Below, piece by piece: positions 24,054 to 35,679 of a stretch of DNA of 64,000 nt. Location of the stretch: positions 1-64,000 of the forward strand of contig NXFV01001133.1 of the NCBI GenBank assembly GCA_002803225.1, written 5' to 3'. This stretch comes from Gamarada debralockiae (taxonomy: Eukaryota; Ascomycota; Leotiomycetes; Helotiales; Hyphodiscaceae). The notes below the pieces were generated by a model that searched no databases, was not told where the DNA came from, and saw only the letters and a program-made list of their open reading frames with translations. Position 1 is the first letter of the stretch. Each line of letters opens with the position of its first letter. A program made the position numbers and the translations under genes.

Positions 24054-26436
24054 ATGGAACTGAGATATGTGAGAAGGAGGTCTTCTCAGAGCTTGAGTAA
24101 GGATGAGGTTCCGTTTATCGACGCGCATGATCAGGATGGGCGAGAGGCTAGGCTGAAGGAGACATCAGCTCGAGCAGACAGCAAGGGTAGGAGTGAGGTA
24201 TGTCGATCCTGGGAGACTTTTGGACTACAGTATAGCTTAATACTGACCTCTCCCAGGCTGAGAGAGGCGGCCACGAGGACTTAGAGTCTGATTCTTTGAA
24301 TGGGGATGAAGCATTGAGCGTCGATTCGGTTCGAGAGAGCCAAGCACAGCCGTCACGTGCCGGCAAAAGGATGAAGTGGTGGAAGGTCTACGCCCTGCAT
24401 TTCTTGTTCATGTGGAACACGAGGACCTACGAATATGCTTCAGTGAGTACACGCACCTGGTTATGGACCGATTTGCTGAGATGTCTAGATCGTCTTGGTA
24501 TCGTTGGCTTTTCCAAAGACTTTGTTTGCTACTTCCATCCGGTAAGTCCTGCTGCGGATGCTGTCGCATATCAACCCTTCAAGCAAGTTGAATGACTGGG
24601 CTCTGGAGTTTCTATTGGATGTGGAAGAGTCCGATTTCTTCACTCACTGTGTTTGAACAATCTAAGATCCCAATTGCTCATTCAATTTTATGCTTGGGCC
24701 TTGAATTGCTCAATTCCTGAACGATTGCGGCCTCATTATTTCAACTTGCCGAGACACTACTAATGTCGTTCAGTGGCATCACGTCGACCGTCTCCGCCAT
24801 GCTCTGTGCGTCTGCTGTTGGAAGTTGGATAGATCGCGCACCTTCACGACTTCCGCCTCTTCTTTTTACCATCTCGGCGAATCACGGTGCTATCGTCGCG
24901 TCGTATCTTTGCTGGCACCTCTGGCCGTTGATGGTGGGCTATGATGGTGATGATCCCGACACAGCAATGTCTCAGACACCCTTTTCCAGTCTCTCCAAAG
25001 GCTTCCTCTTCGGGTTTATCCTACTATTAGACGTTATCCATGACTTGAGTGCGATAGGCAACCGACTCTCTGTCGAACGAGATTGGGTGCCAGTCCTTGT
25101 TGGGTCAAGTATGTATTTCCAAGTTTTGACCAGTTTCATGAGTTTCACGCCCGAAATCTCACTTGTAAAGAGTATATTTCGGTTTGGAACTCACAAATCC
25201 CGTTTAACTCGATTCCTTCAACGATATTGGGCGATTACTGACTTTGAAATTTTCAGTCGCATTCGATACTTCGTATGGGCTTACGCAGATCAATGCAGTC
25301 ATGAGAAGAATCGACTTGATATGCAAACTCGTCGCTCCATCCTTGCTGCCGTTGATCGTATCAAATTTCAATTCACGTGCGGCGTGGATCATCCTCTTAA
25401 TGGTGGTTACCGTCCTCTTATGGGCATTGGAGGTTTGGTGTGCTCATATGATTGCCAAAGAAAACGAGCAGCTGCGGCTCCCGAAAACGCCTTCTGACGA
25501 CGAGGCTACGATAGAGGATCACGATGTCGACGAAAGATATTACAGTATCAAACCTGGTATTAGTACTTGGCCACAGAAGCTCTATTTCGTGCTTTATCAA
25601 GATCCAAGGGTGCGCTTCAAGCATTATTTCTCGATGTCCGTTTGGCCGGCTTCAATATCAATATCAACCCTTCAGATGACGGTACTGGCCTATTCTGCGA
25701 CTTTGATCACGTATCTCTTGGAGGTTGGTTTTTCGTTGACGGCCGTCACTATCGCAAGAGCATCGGGCAGTATCATGGCACTTTCTGCCACTTTCATAAC
25801 GCCAATGGCGGTTACGTATTTGAGGAGGCGGTACTCACGAGCTCAAAGTAACAACGATGAAATTGAGGGGAGGGTTGTCAGGACTGTTGGATTATGGGGT
25901 GTCTCATCCCAGTTCATCTTTATGGTGGGTCTATGCCAATTCCTCAAACCCGATTCCTCAATTTGACCGAGCAATTCAAATAGATACCCGTGGTTATGGT
26001 TCTGTGGAATCTTTCACCAAAAGCATTCTCATCACGTGATCCTACCGACGATAAAGATCTACCGCCTCCTCATCTCCTAGTATCAATCATACTCTTCTCT
26101 TTCCTTTCGCTGACACGTATCGGACATTGGATGTACGACCTTATGATCCAAGAATTGGAGCAAGTCGAAATTCCTTCTTCACAACGTTCGACGTTTGCCG
26201 GTACGGAACAGTCGTTCCGTTCATTCTTCGAGCTCTGCCATTGGGGCGCAACGGTAGTGTGGAGTCGACCTGAAGATTTTAGGTGGCTGGCACTGGGCAG
26301 TCTAGTAGTTCTGGGTGTCGGCACAGTGATATTTGCGACCTGGCGGAGAAAAGAGGGAAGGGCAGTGGGCCAGGTCAGATATGAGGAGATCGCCATGGAC
26401 GATATTGGCCGGAATGAGGTCGAAAATGATGATTAA
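24054..26436 (+). CDS. Ferroportin-like iron transporter (SLC40 family), 612 aa
   Basis: Six exons: 24054-24197, 24257-24442, 24489-24541, 24774-25108, 25257-25924, 25984-26436. SLC40 signatures are visible: LHFLFMWNTRTYEYAS at the first membrane helix, FPKTLFATSIRGI, an ASAVGSWIDRAPSR loop, LSVERDWVPVLVG, and LTQINAVMRRIDLICKLVAPSLLP. These are close to the NxxMRRIDLxCKLxAP block of animal ferroportins. About ten or more hydrophobic segments run along the chain, with a polar N-terminal ~80 residues and an acidic C-terminus. Ferroportins export Fe2+ from the cytosol; whether the fungal members sit in the plasma or vacuolar membrane cannot be read here. A GTG at 24030 is in frame, but the ATG at 24054 is preferred. 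Intron 3 is unusually long (232 nt). Neighbouring copper-protein genes suggest a metal-handling locus. Confidence 0.85.
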
Positions 26437-27710
26437 GGAATTGAATCTCCAAACAGGCTTGAGCCATTCCAAAACCTTCTGTTGCCTTAAAGATACAGAT
26501 GAAAAAGCCGTAGGAGCTGGAACTGTCCTTAATTCATATTTGTTTCTTCCATGCTCCTTTTGAACTCTCTGATCGCCAATTGACCCCTCTCCAATAATCT
26601 CCATGGTTTCAATCCATTTCTCCTATCTCTAGGCCCAGCCTCGGGAAGTTTTTGGTATCCTCCGTAGACTTTGGGGTTTCGCCTTTTCTCTACCCTTCCT
26701 CAGCACGGCCACGAACTCCGCCCAAAGTTGCAGAGTTTGTACATCGTTGAAAAGCATATCACTCGGTCAATATTCTCATCATCATAAAAGAGAACCGAAT
26801 TTATCCCATTCGAATGCCTGTATTTTGAGTTCGAGATTACACTACCCGACAACACCTCTCCGGACAACCCTATTACCCTTTTAGCATTATTTATACTCTA
26901 GAAATTGTTGAATCAATAGTCCAGTATATAAATAATACTTATCGAGAAGCCCAGGACCCTACAAAGCTAAATGCACGAGGAAATAAGTAGTACCCGACAT
27001 GTGGAAAAGAGATATATCTTCTCAGCAATTAGGATCTATATGACTTTATTTCCTAGGGATAAGATTGCTAATTATTGGAGTAGTCAAAAGTTGTTTCTAT
27101 ATCACTATATCACACGGTATATATTAAGAAATCAGTTCTAGGAGCTCTATATGAGATATCAGGTTGCGCCAGCTGGGTATGAGCATTGGGATCGGGTAAG
27201 TATTTGTGTTTAGACTCCTACTTATTTTATAAGGAAACTTGAACTGATTATTGATCCAGGTCTTACCTTTGAGTGTCTACTTTTAAGAAGTGGACCTTAG
27301 GATTTGGAAATTAGGCTATAATATTGTAGTTTACAAGTCTACAGTACAATTTATAGGCTATGCATTTGAGGTTATTATATTGTCATAAACCTACACCTAC
27401 TAGAATTAGGGTCTAGAATATAGACTAAAGAGGCTTTATTTTACATTAGAATTAGTATAAGCCTAGGAGCAAATTTTGCCCTAAAAGAGTAAAAATATCA
27501 TGTAAGCTTCAAGGGAATGTTGATAGCAAAGGAGGTGTTAGAGAGTGATGTTCATAGGTTGAGTCACGTTAGGCTGTCAGTAGGTAGTCAGAATATGATC
27601 GGAGAGTAAACAATATATCTTTATTTATAAATAGACTGATCTCAGCCTTTTTTCTAAAGGCTCTAGAACTAGTGTGGTGAGATATAGCAGCAAATGGAGA
27701 AATATGGTGA
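26437..27710. other. AT-rich interval with a decayed coding relic
   Basis: From about 26930 to 27400 on the plus strand, short protein-like pieces (YREAQDPTKLNARGNK then a stop, then CGKEIYLLSN then a stop) persist between RIP-like stops. Their family is unknown. The rest is AT-rich and stop-dense. The final ~100 nt is the 3' flank of the BIM1-like gene on the minus strand. Confidence 0.35.
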
Positions 27711-28480
27711 CTATAATTCTCCACCTAAGTTGATCATAACACTAATAATAATGATACCCATCCATGAAATGGTACTCTTAGCCACGTACTCTACTATTGA
27801 AAAGCCCTTCGACGCTTTCGTGGCAGAAGGCGAGGCCAAGGATGTTGTTGCAGCCGCAGTTGGTATTGTTCCGGTAGTTGTGGAGAAAGATGAACCTGAG
27901 CCTCCGAGTAGCGATGTGTCAGAAATGAAGTTGGCTGACAGTCCGCTGGCATTTGTACATGACGAAGGAAGAGAGCCAAGGGCTCCGGCGACAAAGTTCA
28001 CTGCGGCACACTGCAAGAATCGCTGAGCATTAAATCGCTCAAAGGGAAAGCCATGAGTTAATTTCTTACCTGGTAATGTGTTCCATCTTCAGCACTTTGT
28101 ATAACTTGAATAACTCCTTGGCTCCCTGACCACATAGGAGGTACTGCAATATTGGGTTCACAGAAAGAACCAAGACCATATTCCGCTAGTTCAGGAATGA
28201 TATTTGTCCAATTTCCTAGCCCAGACACATCCAAGGTGGCTCGAAAAGCCCAATTTGATTGAGGATGAAGTGTGGTCATAGCCATGGCGTCTCCAGCGAC
28301 GTGGTAGTCAGATGAATTGGAGAAAGATAGGGAGAACCCTCCGCAAGGACCGCTATCTTCATTGTTGGCATCAAATCCAAGTGAGGTCGGATAATTTAGA
28401 ATAAAATGACAGTGTGATACGTTAGCAAAAAGAGCTGCGAAGAGAAGTGCAAAATGCATCATAGAAGCCACCGAAAGCAA
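27711..28480 (-). CDS. BIM1/X325-type secreted LPMO-like copper-binding protein, 236 aa
   Basis: Two exons on the minus strand, 28480-28070 and 28010-27711 (59-nt intron). A signal peptide ends at SHC, leaving His25 followed by FILNYP as the mature N-terminus, the LPMO-type copper brace position. A second conserved His lies in TTLHPQ (H72). Paired cysteines (C46, FCEPN, QCAAVNF, SSCTNAS) match the X325 fold. A Ser/Thr-rich stalk and a C-terminal hydrophobic tail (WMGIIIISVMI) suggest GPI anchoring. Family members such as Cryptococcus Bim1 act in copper acquisition or cell-wall biology rather than polysaccharide oxidation. It is divergent from a second family member 850 bp away. A second Met at 28462 could also start the protein. 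Confidence 0.85.
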
Positions 28481-29329
28481 AACTCGTTGTAGAGACTAGC
28501 TATTCTAGAAAAGTATTTGCTGTTCCTCGAAGTATCTGCTCGAGAATAGAACCCTCATCAAGTGCTACATTAGTAAATAGAGTTCTACAGGATGCCGAGT
28601 TATCCGACCTAGGATTGAATCTTGAGAAATTTTGAGCACGATTTATTGCTGTCCTGGGACAATATCGGTAGAATTTGCTAGATTGGATTCCCTAGTGTTG
28701 TCCTGCCGTTCCCGGCCCTATAATTCTGGGCTTGGCAATGCCGGCCTGCATAACAGTTCGTAAGCATACCTCCAATTGTGCACTTAAGCATCAGGCTCGA
28801 AATTAAAGCTGTCCAATAACCAATCCAATGAAAACTCCGCGGGAAAGGCGCAAGTGATAGCAAGGGTTAATTCATCCGCATGCTCGCCTGACCGAGAGGC
28901 ACCTTGCAAACATCAAAGGTGCCAAGGCTGCCAAGGCTGCGGGTGAGCGAATTTCCTAGCCTCTTGTGGAATTTGAGAAAAACGCCTCATTAGGTGATAT
29001 TGAGATCGATTGGCTCCTCCCTTCGACCAGCGTCTTTTGGAGACATACAAACATTGGAAAGGCTCGCCATGAAAGCCATCTCGGTGCAGTTCCCTCACAG
29101 TTAACGTCAGAGCCGGCGGTAGCACCACCATACAATGACCCAGAAAGGGACGCTTTCCTGGATGCTTCTAATAGTGCAGGAGAAATAAATGTGGCTTCCC
29201 ACTACTATAAGATATTATGAAGTCCTGAGTTAACGTCCTTAAACATCACAGTTTTCAGTACTCGCACTTACATCTCCTAACTTCACTACCACGCTGAATT
29301 GACTACTCGTGCTTGTGTTAAAGTTTAGC
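28481..29329. promoter_or_regulatory. Shared divergent promoter between two BIM1-like genes
   Basis: This 849-bp spacer separates the head-to-head starts at 28480 (minus) and 29330 (plus), so common copper-responsive control is possible. I could not pick out a convincing metal-response element by eye. A plus-strand frame at 28966-29220 has no recognisable domain and is not called. Confidence 0.45.
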
Positions 29330-30110
29330 ATGGCAGCAAAAATCCTTCTACTGGTTAGTTTAATAGAGCTGGCGTCCGCCCACTTCCAAATCAACTATCC
29401 TTACTGGCGGGGCAACTCCTTCATTTCACCAGCCTCTCAATATACCTACCCTTGTACGTACCTCCGACTTCTGCATTTTATCTGCTCACAAGTTAACTAC
29501 CTATCCATATCAGGTGCCGGTGTTAACCAATCAATATCCGCTAACAACCGCACCTTGTGGCCCATCAATGGAGGCTCTCTCAACATCGACTTTCATCACC
29601 CATTTACCTATGTTTTTATCAACCTCGGCTTGGGATCGAACGTTACCAACTTTAACATCTCCCTGACAGCCCTGCCTCTCAACGAGACAGGCAATGGCAC
29701 GTTGTGTCTTCCGCAGCTTTCTCTCCCAACTGGATTGGATTTGCAAGATGGTACGAATGCGAGTCTCCAGATCTCTACTGTGGGACCTGAGGGTACAGCC
29801 TTGTACAATGTAAGTCTGTTTCTTGAATTTGGCTCATTTTCTGAACTAACTCGATAACCAGTGTGCGGACATAACTTTCAGCAACACGGCGACCCTCCTC
29901 TCAAGTCAAAACTGCCAGAACGACACCGGAGTAAGCATCACCGTAATCAATGAAGAATTCAACGGATCTACCCCATCGATGAACTCTTCCAATTCATCTT
30001 CGAGTACAAGCACAGGGAAGTCGGGCGCTGAAACTCTGAACACAAACACAGTTGTGCTCACAGGCACTCTTACTACTCTTTTGGCGATTGTTCTGGCCAA
30101 TATTCTCTGA
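29330..30110 (+). CDS. BIM1/X325-type secreted LPMO-like copper-binding protein, 222 aa (second copy)
   Basis: Three exons: 29330-29453, 29514-29809, 29862-30110. Signal cleavage after ELASA would expose His18 (HFQINYPYWRG), the copper-binding N-terminus. FHHP supplies His69/His70 at the second ligand position. Cysteines C42, LCLPQ, NCADIT and QNC form the family's disulfide set, with many N-glycosylation sites. A Ser/Thr-rich stalk and a C-terminal hydrophobic segment (VVLTGTLTTLLAIVL) indicate a GPI anchor at the cell surface. It is a diverged paralogue of the minus-strand neighbour, sharing the HF.(I/L)NYP start. The start ATG at 29330 is the first ATG in frame and is followed directly by a good signal peptide. 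Confidence 0.85.
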
Positions 30111-31271
30111 GTGCTTCTGTTGTAGATATTAACAAGCTTGTTCATAAATATCAAGCCGTAGTCACACTATCGTCATTCCGATAACCCTTCTTACAATTCT
30201 CGGAATGCAACCTAGAATTGGGCGTGACACTCGTATCTCCGCAAGAAGCTAACAGCAGCCGCAAGAAGAGCATTGGCCAGAGCAGAAGCAAGATCAACCT
30301 GCAGTTCCTGAACTTCCACACTTGGTGGCTATAATTCGCATAAATGATATGCTTGAGGCACTCAGGGTTCTGATCTAGTGGCTCCTCATTGGCCCAGTCT
30401 ACTGTTTGTTCTCGATCAGTAATTTGACGCACTCCAATATACGGACGAACCATCACGTGAGCGGGCTGTGCGTGCTCTCCCGACATATTTTCAGATCTCT
30501 GTGTGTTAACTGTGATTCTAAAATGGCGGGCTCAGGAGAAGGTTTGTGTATACCTGTACCCACAGCTATCAAAGGCAAGGATCCCAAATTGGATCCTGCT
30601 GATCATCCGATTTTAAGTTTAGGAGGAGCCGGAGCCGGACCCTCCAAGCTTGTGCAGAGTCAAACTACCCCATTCTTGATAAGGCGAGAGGACTATATGT
30701 GGTTTAAACCAGCAATTGCTATCGGAGGATACTTGCCCAAATCATACCTAAATAGCCATGAACAAATTTAGGAGGCCAAATGTTCGTCTAATGCTCGCGG
30801 AGTCCCACAACCCAGGCTCACACCTATCGACATCGAGATCGCTCGCAATAAAGGGACGTCCGTGGCAACTGGGTCGACAAATGAAAGCCCACAAGCATCC
30901 AAAAGCGATCTAACTTCGAGTCTTTGAGAAATGACTAAGCGAAAGGCAAGGGAAAACGGTCGGCTTAGGCAAACAGCTGGCCAGCTTGTAAAGAAAACAG
31001 GGGCCAAACGCGTATGTCGTGGAAGAGGCGACTCTCATAATGGAGAGGCTTCAACAAACGGTGATCGAGTACCATAGGCTTCTGACTATAATTGAACAAG
31101 AAAGGATTAATTAGCTGAGGCGAGTTGGTGTGTAACTTAAGTTGTTTACTCTACTTCGCGGGGGTCGGTTGGTAGGAATGTGTGATCAGCACAATTGAGG
31201 GAACCAATAGAAATATTTATGTCTATATTTAAGCAGCAATCGAGGAAAACCATGCAATGGAACTGCCTTGC
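30111..31271. other. Intergenic with one coding relic
   Basis: This holds the 3' flank of the BIM1-like gene and the relic at 30523-31080. No other gene seen. Confidence 0.4.
30523..31080 (+). pseudogene. Degraded coding relic, family unknown
   Basis: The frame from MAGSGEGLCIPVP through LDPADHPILSLGGAG and IRREDYMWFKPAIAIGGYL ends at a TAG. After a small frame change, protein-like sequence continues (RLTPIDIEIARNKG, stop, EMTKRKARENGRLRQ) with further stops. It may be a dead gene or retroelement piece; I do not recognise it. An intact start and 80 clean codons mean a short expressed protein cannot be excluded. Confidence 0.3.
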
Positions 31272-31704
31272 TCAAGAAAATTCTCTAGGAGCTCTAGCCT
31301 CCTGGCCCATGCTCAATGGTATGAACGAAATGTTGAAATAATGCCCCTCCACAGTCCCAACATACGTTGTATTATCGCCGCAGTATCCACCACCTGAAGG
31401 CCCAACATGAGAACTTGAAAGAGTCAGTAATTTATAGTCTTAGAAGTCCAGAATCTATATACTCGTGTTCTGATGGTCTAAATGGTACTGTATTTTGATG
31501 CACTCTTCTACACAATAAAGTATTTCTACCCAACCTATATGCCTCACCAAATTGCACTTCCTGGGTGAGATGCTGATAGCATGCCGCCATATTTCCATAC
31601 TCTGTAATCGTACCATTGTAATAAGATATTGTTGTTTCACAAATACTGCTCGCCAATGCTGCAGTAAGGAAGTGAGGAACTCCGGCACCATAAAGAACAG
31701 AATA
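31272..31704 (-). CDS. Small Cys-containing secreted-type protein, 5' end unresolved
   Basis: Exons 31463-31704 (open, probably starting after an acceptor ccatag) and 31272-31413, with a 49-nt intron. The visible part carries SSICETTISYYNG, MAACYQHL, YRLGRNTLLCRRVHQNTVPFRPSEH, HVGPSGGGYC and HYFNISFIPL. The LLCRR.H...PFRPSEH..HVGP.GGGYC pattern recurs in small secreted proteins of unknown function in plant-associated ascomycetes; this is from memory and cannot be checked here. No start codon is in frame, so a first exon with the signal peptide must lie upstream, between about 31705 and 32050. If that exon is missing, this is a pseudogene. Confidence 0.5.
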
Positions 31705-33424
31705 CTATGGAGAAGACTAAGACAGTTCTTAGAAAGAGAAAAAGGACTAGATTGTATGGAGAAGCTGGGTAGATGGTAAATAACATAGGAATGGGTTTGG
31801 GAAGTAGAAGAAAAAAAGAAGAGATTCTGGCTAAGTTGGAAGAAGGGGGAAGATGGATGACCATTGGAATTACACTTTGGTGTAAGGGGAATACTCCACG
31901 GCTTAATACTCCAGCTCGGCCATCCCACTCAGATCTTCTTCAGCCAACTAATCCCAATGTGATCCAAAGCCAATAACTCAACGTCAATAACCTCATGAAT
32001 ACAGAATTAGGAAAATACACTGACTCATTCACTGAAAAGGCTACCAAGGACACATGAGTGGCTCCCACTACGAAAGGTCAAAAAGAGAATCCAAATGTAT
32101 CATCGATACCACTGCCCAATGACAAGGCGGATGCACTACCAAACTTATATTTTCCACGGGAATGCTGCAAAGTCCCGTGCTTTGAGAGACCGCCCTATCA
32201 TAAGTTTTCCAGGTGGTGATCAAGAGACAGGGCTAAGCGCTTAAACGACCATGATCAGCTTCTGGCTTGGACTTTGATATAACCCCATATCTTCAATCGC
32301 ACTCGTCTTCCGTTACTGCCCTTGAAACCTCTACTCTAACTTCCCCTCTAATGAACCGAGAGGTGATTAGGGGGTGCCTCGCGTCTGTAAGAGAACTCGA
32401 AGCACGATGAACTGTCCTTTCGCCGCTCTGCTCCGCTGCTTGTTCCTCATCTTGCCGATATCTTTCCCACGTGTCCGCTCCAGCTCGTCGAGTAGGGTAC
32501 CACCCGGCACCTAGGTCTAACGACGCTTTTCTCCTGGTCAATCAAAGCTGCATTTGTTTTCGGTGGGTGTCTAAAGGTAGCGATGGAGACATAGCTTCGA
32601 TCACAAAAGGATTCGTAGGGTTCTACCAACTTTAGTTACTAAATTTTGGAGGTGGATGAATATCTGGAGTCAGAGCTGAAAGGGATATATATACTTGAAT
32701 GCCCTGTCGTGGTCGACAAAGGGAGCACGTGACCGAGGAGACTTTTCGGACACCATACATTTGGGCATAGAGGATACAATGACACTGCTTTGAAATACTG
32801 CTGAGAAATATACCTTAGCTACTTGAAGATCTGAGAGTACGAAGACTAGTTCTCAGGATAGTAAGTATGACATGACTTCACATGGACAATATCCCAAGTG
32901 AGTTGAAGTATCCCGATTAAGTCGAAAGTGAACTCTCCCAAGTGAAGCTTTGAGGTCTAAAACCTTGGGGTTGTTGCAGTTTGCATTCTCAGCGACGCTC
33001 GGGACAACCCAACTTGGACATCGGGACAGTTTTTAGATTTTGTTACAGATCCACTTTCAGCAACACTCGGGACAATTGGGACAATGGGGATATTTTACCA
33101 GATGCTGGGGAACTAGCAGCCAAAAAAGAGTCGATAAGTGAGGTGCTCAACCAAACGCGCCCATAGGAGCAGACAGGAGATAGCATACAAGAATCATTCG
33201 ACGCGGTATCACAACTTTGAGACCCACGATTTCACAACATGCAAAAGTGAAAGGGAAAGGATAATGTGATCTTTATGTCTGAGCTGTCTATCAATCATCT
33301 AAGCTCAAGATGAGTATGCATTTATGACCGCACCCCAACGCCATCATGATCAGCGCAAATTCTGTGTAGCAACATTCCGCCAACTCGATGCAATCCATAT
33401 TGACCCATACCCTTGATATCCCCT
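31705..33424. other. Intergenic, weak coding-like frame at 32293-32541
   Basis: On the minus strand, 32293-32541 encodes TRRKASLDLGAGWYPTRR..EEQAAEQ..VHRASSSLTDARHP, which has protein-like composition, but a stop precedes it and no start or partner exon could be found. At 32975-33100 two ~55-nt segments repeat (ctcagcgacgctcgggacaa and ttcagcaacactcgggacaa). Confidence 0.35.
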
Positions 33425-34778
33425 CTAAATCCACTTCTGAACGGCAGTTCCGCCACGCTTGAATTCAGCCATCTCACCCAAAACCAACGACTTGTCGGTA
33501 TGGTCCTTATTTGGGAATGTCGTGGCCAGAACCCAAGGTCTGTCATTACTGCCAGCAGATGCCCGCTCAATGAAAGTGTAGACATCACCGACTGTGTGCG
33601 TAGTGTTGAATCGAGCTGGCAATCTCGTTCCATCAGCCAACTGGACTCTCAAAGACAGCGTAGGTTGTGTGGAATCAAGAGGAACTTCGGGAGCAGCAGG
33701 GGTCGATGAAGAAGCAGCAGCCGGTGCAGCAGGAGCAGCTGAAAAGCCAGAACCACCAGGTGTAGGACTTCCAAGTCTTTGACCAGAGCCAGAGAAAGGC
33801 TTGTAAACCTTCGGCTGGGGCTTGTAGTTTTCGTCGTGCTTGATGAGTTGGACGTCAACTGGTTGATCGTGTCGGACACCCATGAGGTGAAGAGGAGCGC
33901 GGCCTTGGCGAATCATTTGGAGATCAGCGGCATTTTGAGCATCGTCGAATCTGCGGAGTGGACCATCTTCGATACTGAAGCCATCCTCCCAGAGGTGTAG
34001 AATTCGAGTTTGGGTTGGGCCGGGATCGCGAGATCGTGGGTTGGGGTCGGGGACGGTTTGAGAGGGGGTGTCGTCGCCGCCGAGGGTTTGGCCACTGCCA
34101 CGGAATCGGGATGGTGGCGGTGGAGAGGGCTCGCCGCCGATTTTGGCAGCATTCCTATTAAGAGTGAGTAAACTGAAACGAGTCGCAAGAGGGTCTACGC
34201 ACGCTCTGGCCTTCTTCAGAATGTCACTCACGACCTTCCTTGGATCGTTTCTGTTCGAAGGATCCTGAACAGCTAAACCTGACTTCTCTCCACCTGCAAA
34301 CAAATCTCTTGGCTCCTCACCAGGCTCATAATCCTCATCGTCGTCATCATCATCGTCCTCATTTGCGTGTCCATGTCCAGCGTGACCACCTTGAGAGGGA
34401 CCACCTAATGAACCCAGAGTTGCAATACCGCTTCGTCTTGGAGGGGCGGAGCTTGATGCTACTGGGATGGCGGAAGCTGACTGAGGAGCAGGTCTGCCAT
34501 CGAGGGTTCGGGGACCGGTGTATGCTTCTGTTTCTTGTGGGTCGTCTCCGCCTTGTTCAGCGGCCTCTTCTTGAGCTGTGAAGTATTCAGCAACTGCGCC
34601 GGAAAGATCCCATCGGTTTGCGGTGAGGTATTGTTGGGCCTATGAAGTGACACACATATCAGCATTTTGAAACGAAGCTCCAAATGAGTCGATAGCTTGA
34701 ACATACCTCTGATGGGGAAGCTCCAGTAAGCTCGACGAACTCAGTGATGAGCTGGTCATGACCGGTGGAATCAGCCAT
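33425..34778 (-). CDS. shp1: Shp1/p47-type Cdc48 cofactor (UBA-SEP-UBX), 412 aa
   Basis: Three exons on the minus strand: 34778-34707, 34639-34203, 34154-33425. Domain order matches p47/Shp1. An N-terminal UBA begins MADSTGHDQLITEFVELTGA and reads across the first splice (SEAQQYLTANRWDLSGAV). An acidic DDDDDDDEDYEPGEEPRDLFAGGEKSG linker follows. The SEP domain starts HLWEDGFSIEDGPLRRF and contains APLHLMGV. The C-terminal UBX domain has LSLRVQLADGTRLPARFN, TVGDVYTFI and LATTFPNK. These proteins bind ubiquitin and the Cdc48/p97 ATPase and act in membrane fusion, proteasomal degradation and PP1 regulation. Length is as expected. It is divergent from MIM1 with a 355-bp shared upstream region. 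Confidence 0.93.
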
Positions 34779-35133
34779 GGTGGCGGGGTTGAGGTTGTAG
34801 ATAGAAAAGAGAGTGAGTTTGTTGTTATCTGGCGAGACAGTTATCTTAAATATCGCCCTGATTTTAAACGTGTGCAGGCAAAAGGTGAATTTGTTGGATC
34901 AAAAAAGTGAACAACTTGGAAGTTCACAAGGCTTCAGGTTTGAACGTCACCCCTCGTTCGCCTCCACGCTTTTAGAGCAGCGAGCTCTGACGCTAACCCC
35001 GAAACCGTATTAACGTCGGTCAATATCAAAGCTTCAACCAAGGTTGTTCTTACTAGATCAACAACTTCCACTATTTTGAGTATCCAAAGGCTTTTGATCT
35101 GTCTGCCTTCCTCTAGGCATTCAGAAGCCCACG
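34779..35133. promoter_or_regulatory. Divergent promoter between SHP1 and MIM1
   Basis: A 355-bp head-to-head spacer between starts at 34778 (minus) and 35134 (plus). No named box was identified by eye; there is no TATA at a typical distance. Confidence 0.4.
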
Positions 35134-35679
35134 ATGTCTACCGATGACCGAACCAACCCTTTGACGGAATCCTCAATGACCATTCCTTCCGACTCTGAGC
35201 AATACTCCGGCAATGATGATATTTCCCCATCTCCTCCATCCTCCTCGAGCTCTCCTCCTATGATATTATACAGTCCACCTACGCTTTGGGGACTCCTCCG
35301 CGGGGCTGCTATCAATCTGCTGTTACCGTTCATCAATGGGCTTATGTTGGGATTTGGAGAGCTATTTGCTCACGAAGCTGCATTTCGGTTAGGATGGGGT
35401 GGAACGAAGGTATGGATATTCTCAACAATTATGCCAGTCAAGAGCGCTCGGGAAGTGATAGAAGCTGTCCTAGATTTGGGGTTTTACTCTGTAACTGGGG
35501 TTCTTGGCGGCTCCAAATCAAGTCCTCCGGCAATAGTGCAAGGCTGACGCAAACACAATTAGGTCTTCCCAAGCCATCGAAGTTCGCACTCAGTTGGACC
35601 AGGCATTGAAATCAGAGATGATCCAGTGGGGAGAAGACGGAGGGATGGACAGTTGGAGGACTTGACGAGCATGGAATGA
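35134..35679 (+). CDS. mim1: Mitochondrial outer-membrane import protein Mim1 (TOM13), 130 aa
   Basis: Exons 35134-35409 and 35563-35679, with a 153-nt intron. After a Ser/Pro-rich cytosolic N-terminus comes the family core AAINLLLPFINGLMLGFGEL then FAHEAAFRLGWGGTKVFP. This closely follows the yeast Mim1 pattern INLFLPFLNGLMLGFGELFAHE, including the GxxxG-like NGLMLGFGE helix. Splicing joins GGTK to VFPSHRSS, a better family match than reading on into the intron. Mim1 forms the MIM complex that inserts alpha-helical proteins and Tom receptors into the outer membrane. The neighbour downstream is OXA1. Confidence 0.88.

Noticed and set aside
27694..28026. 110-codon plus-strand frame
   Set aside because: Antisense shadow of the second exon of the BIM1-like gene, whose minus-strand model has a signal peptide, ligands and a correct splice.
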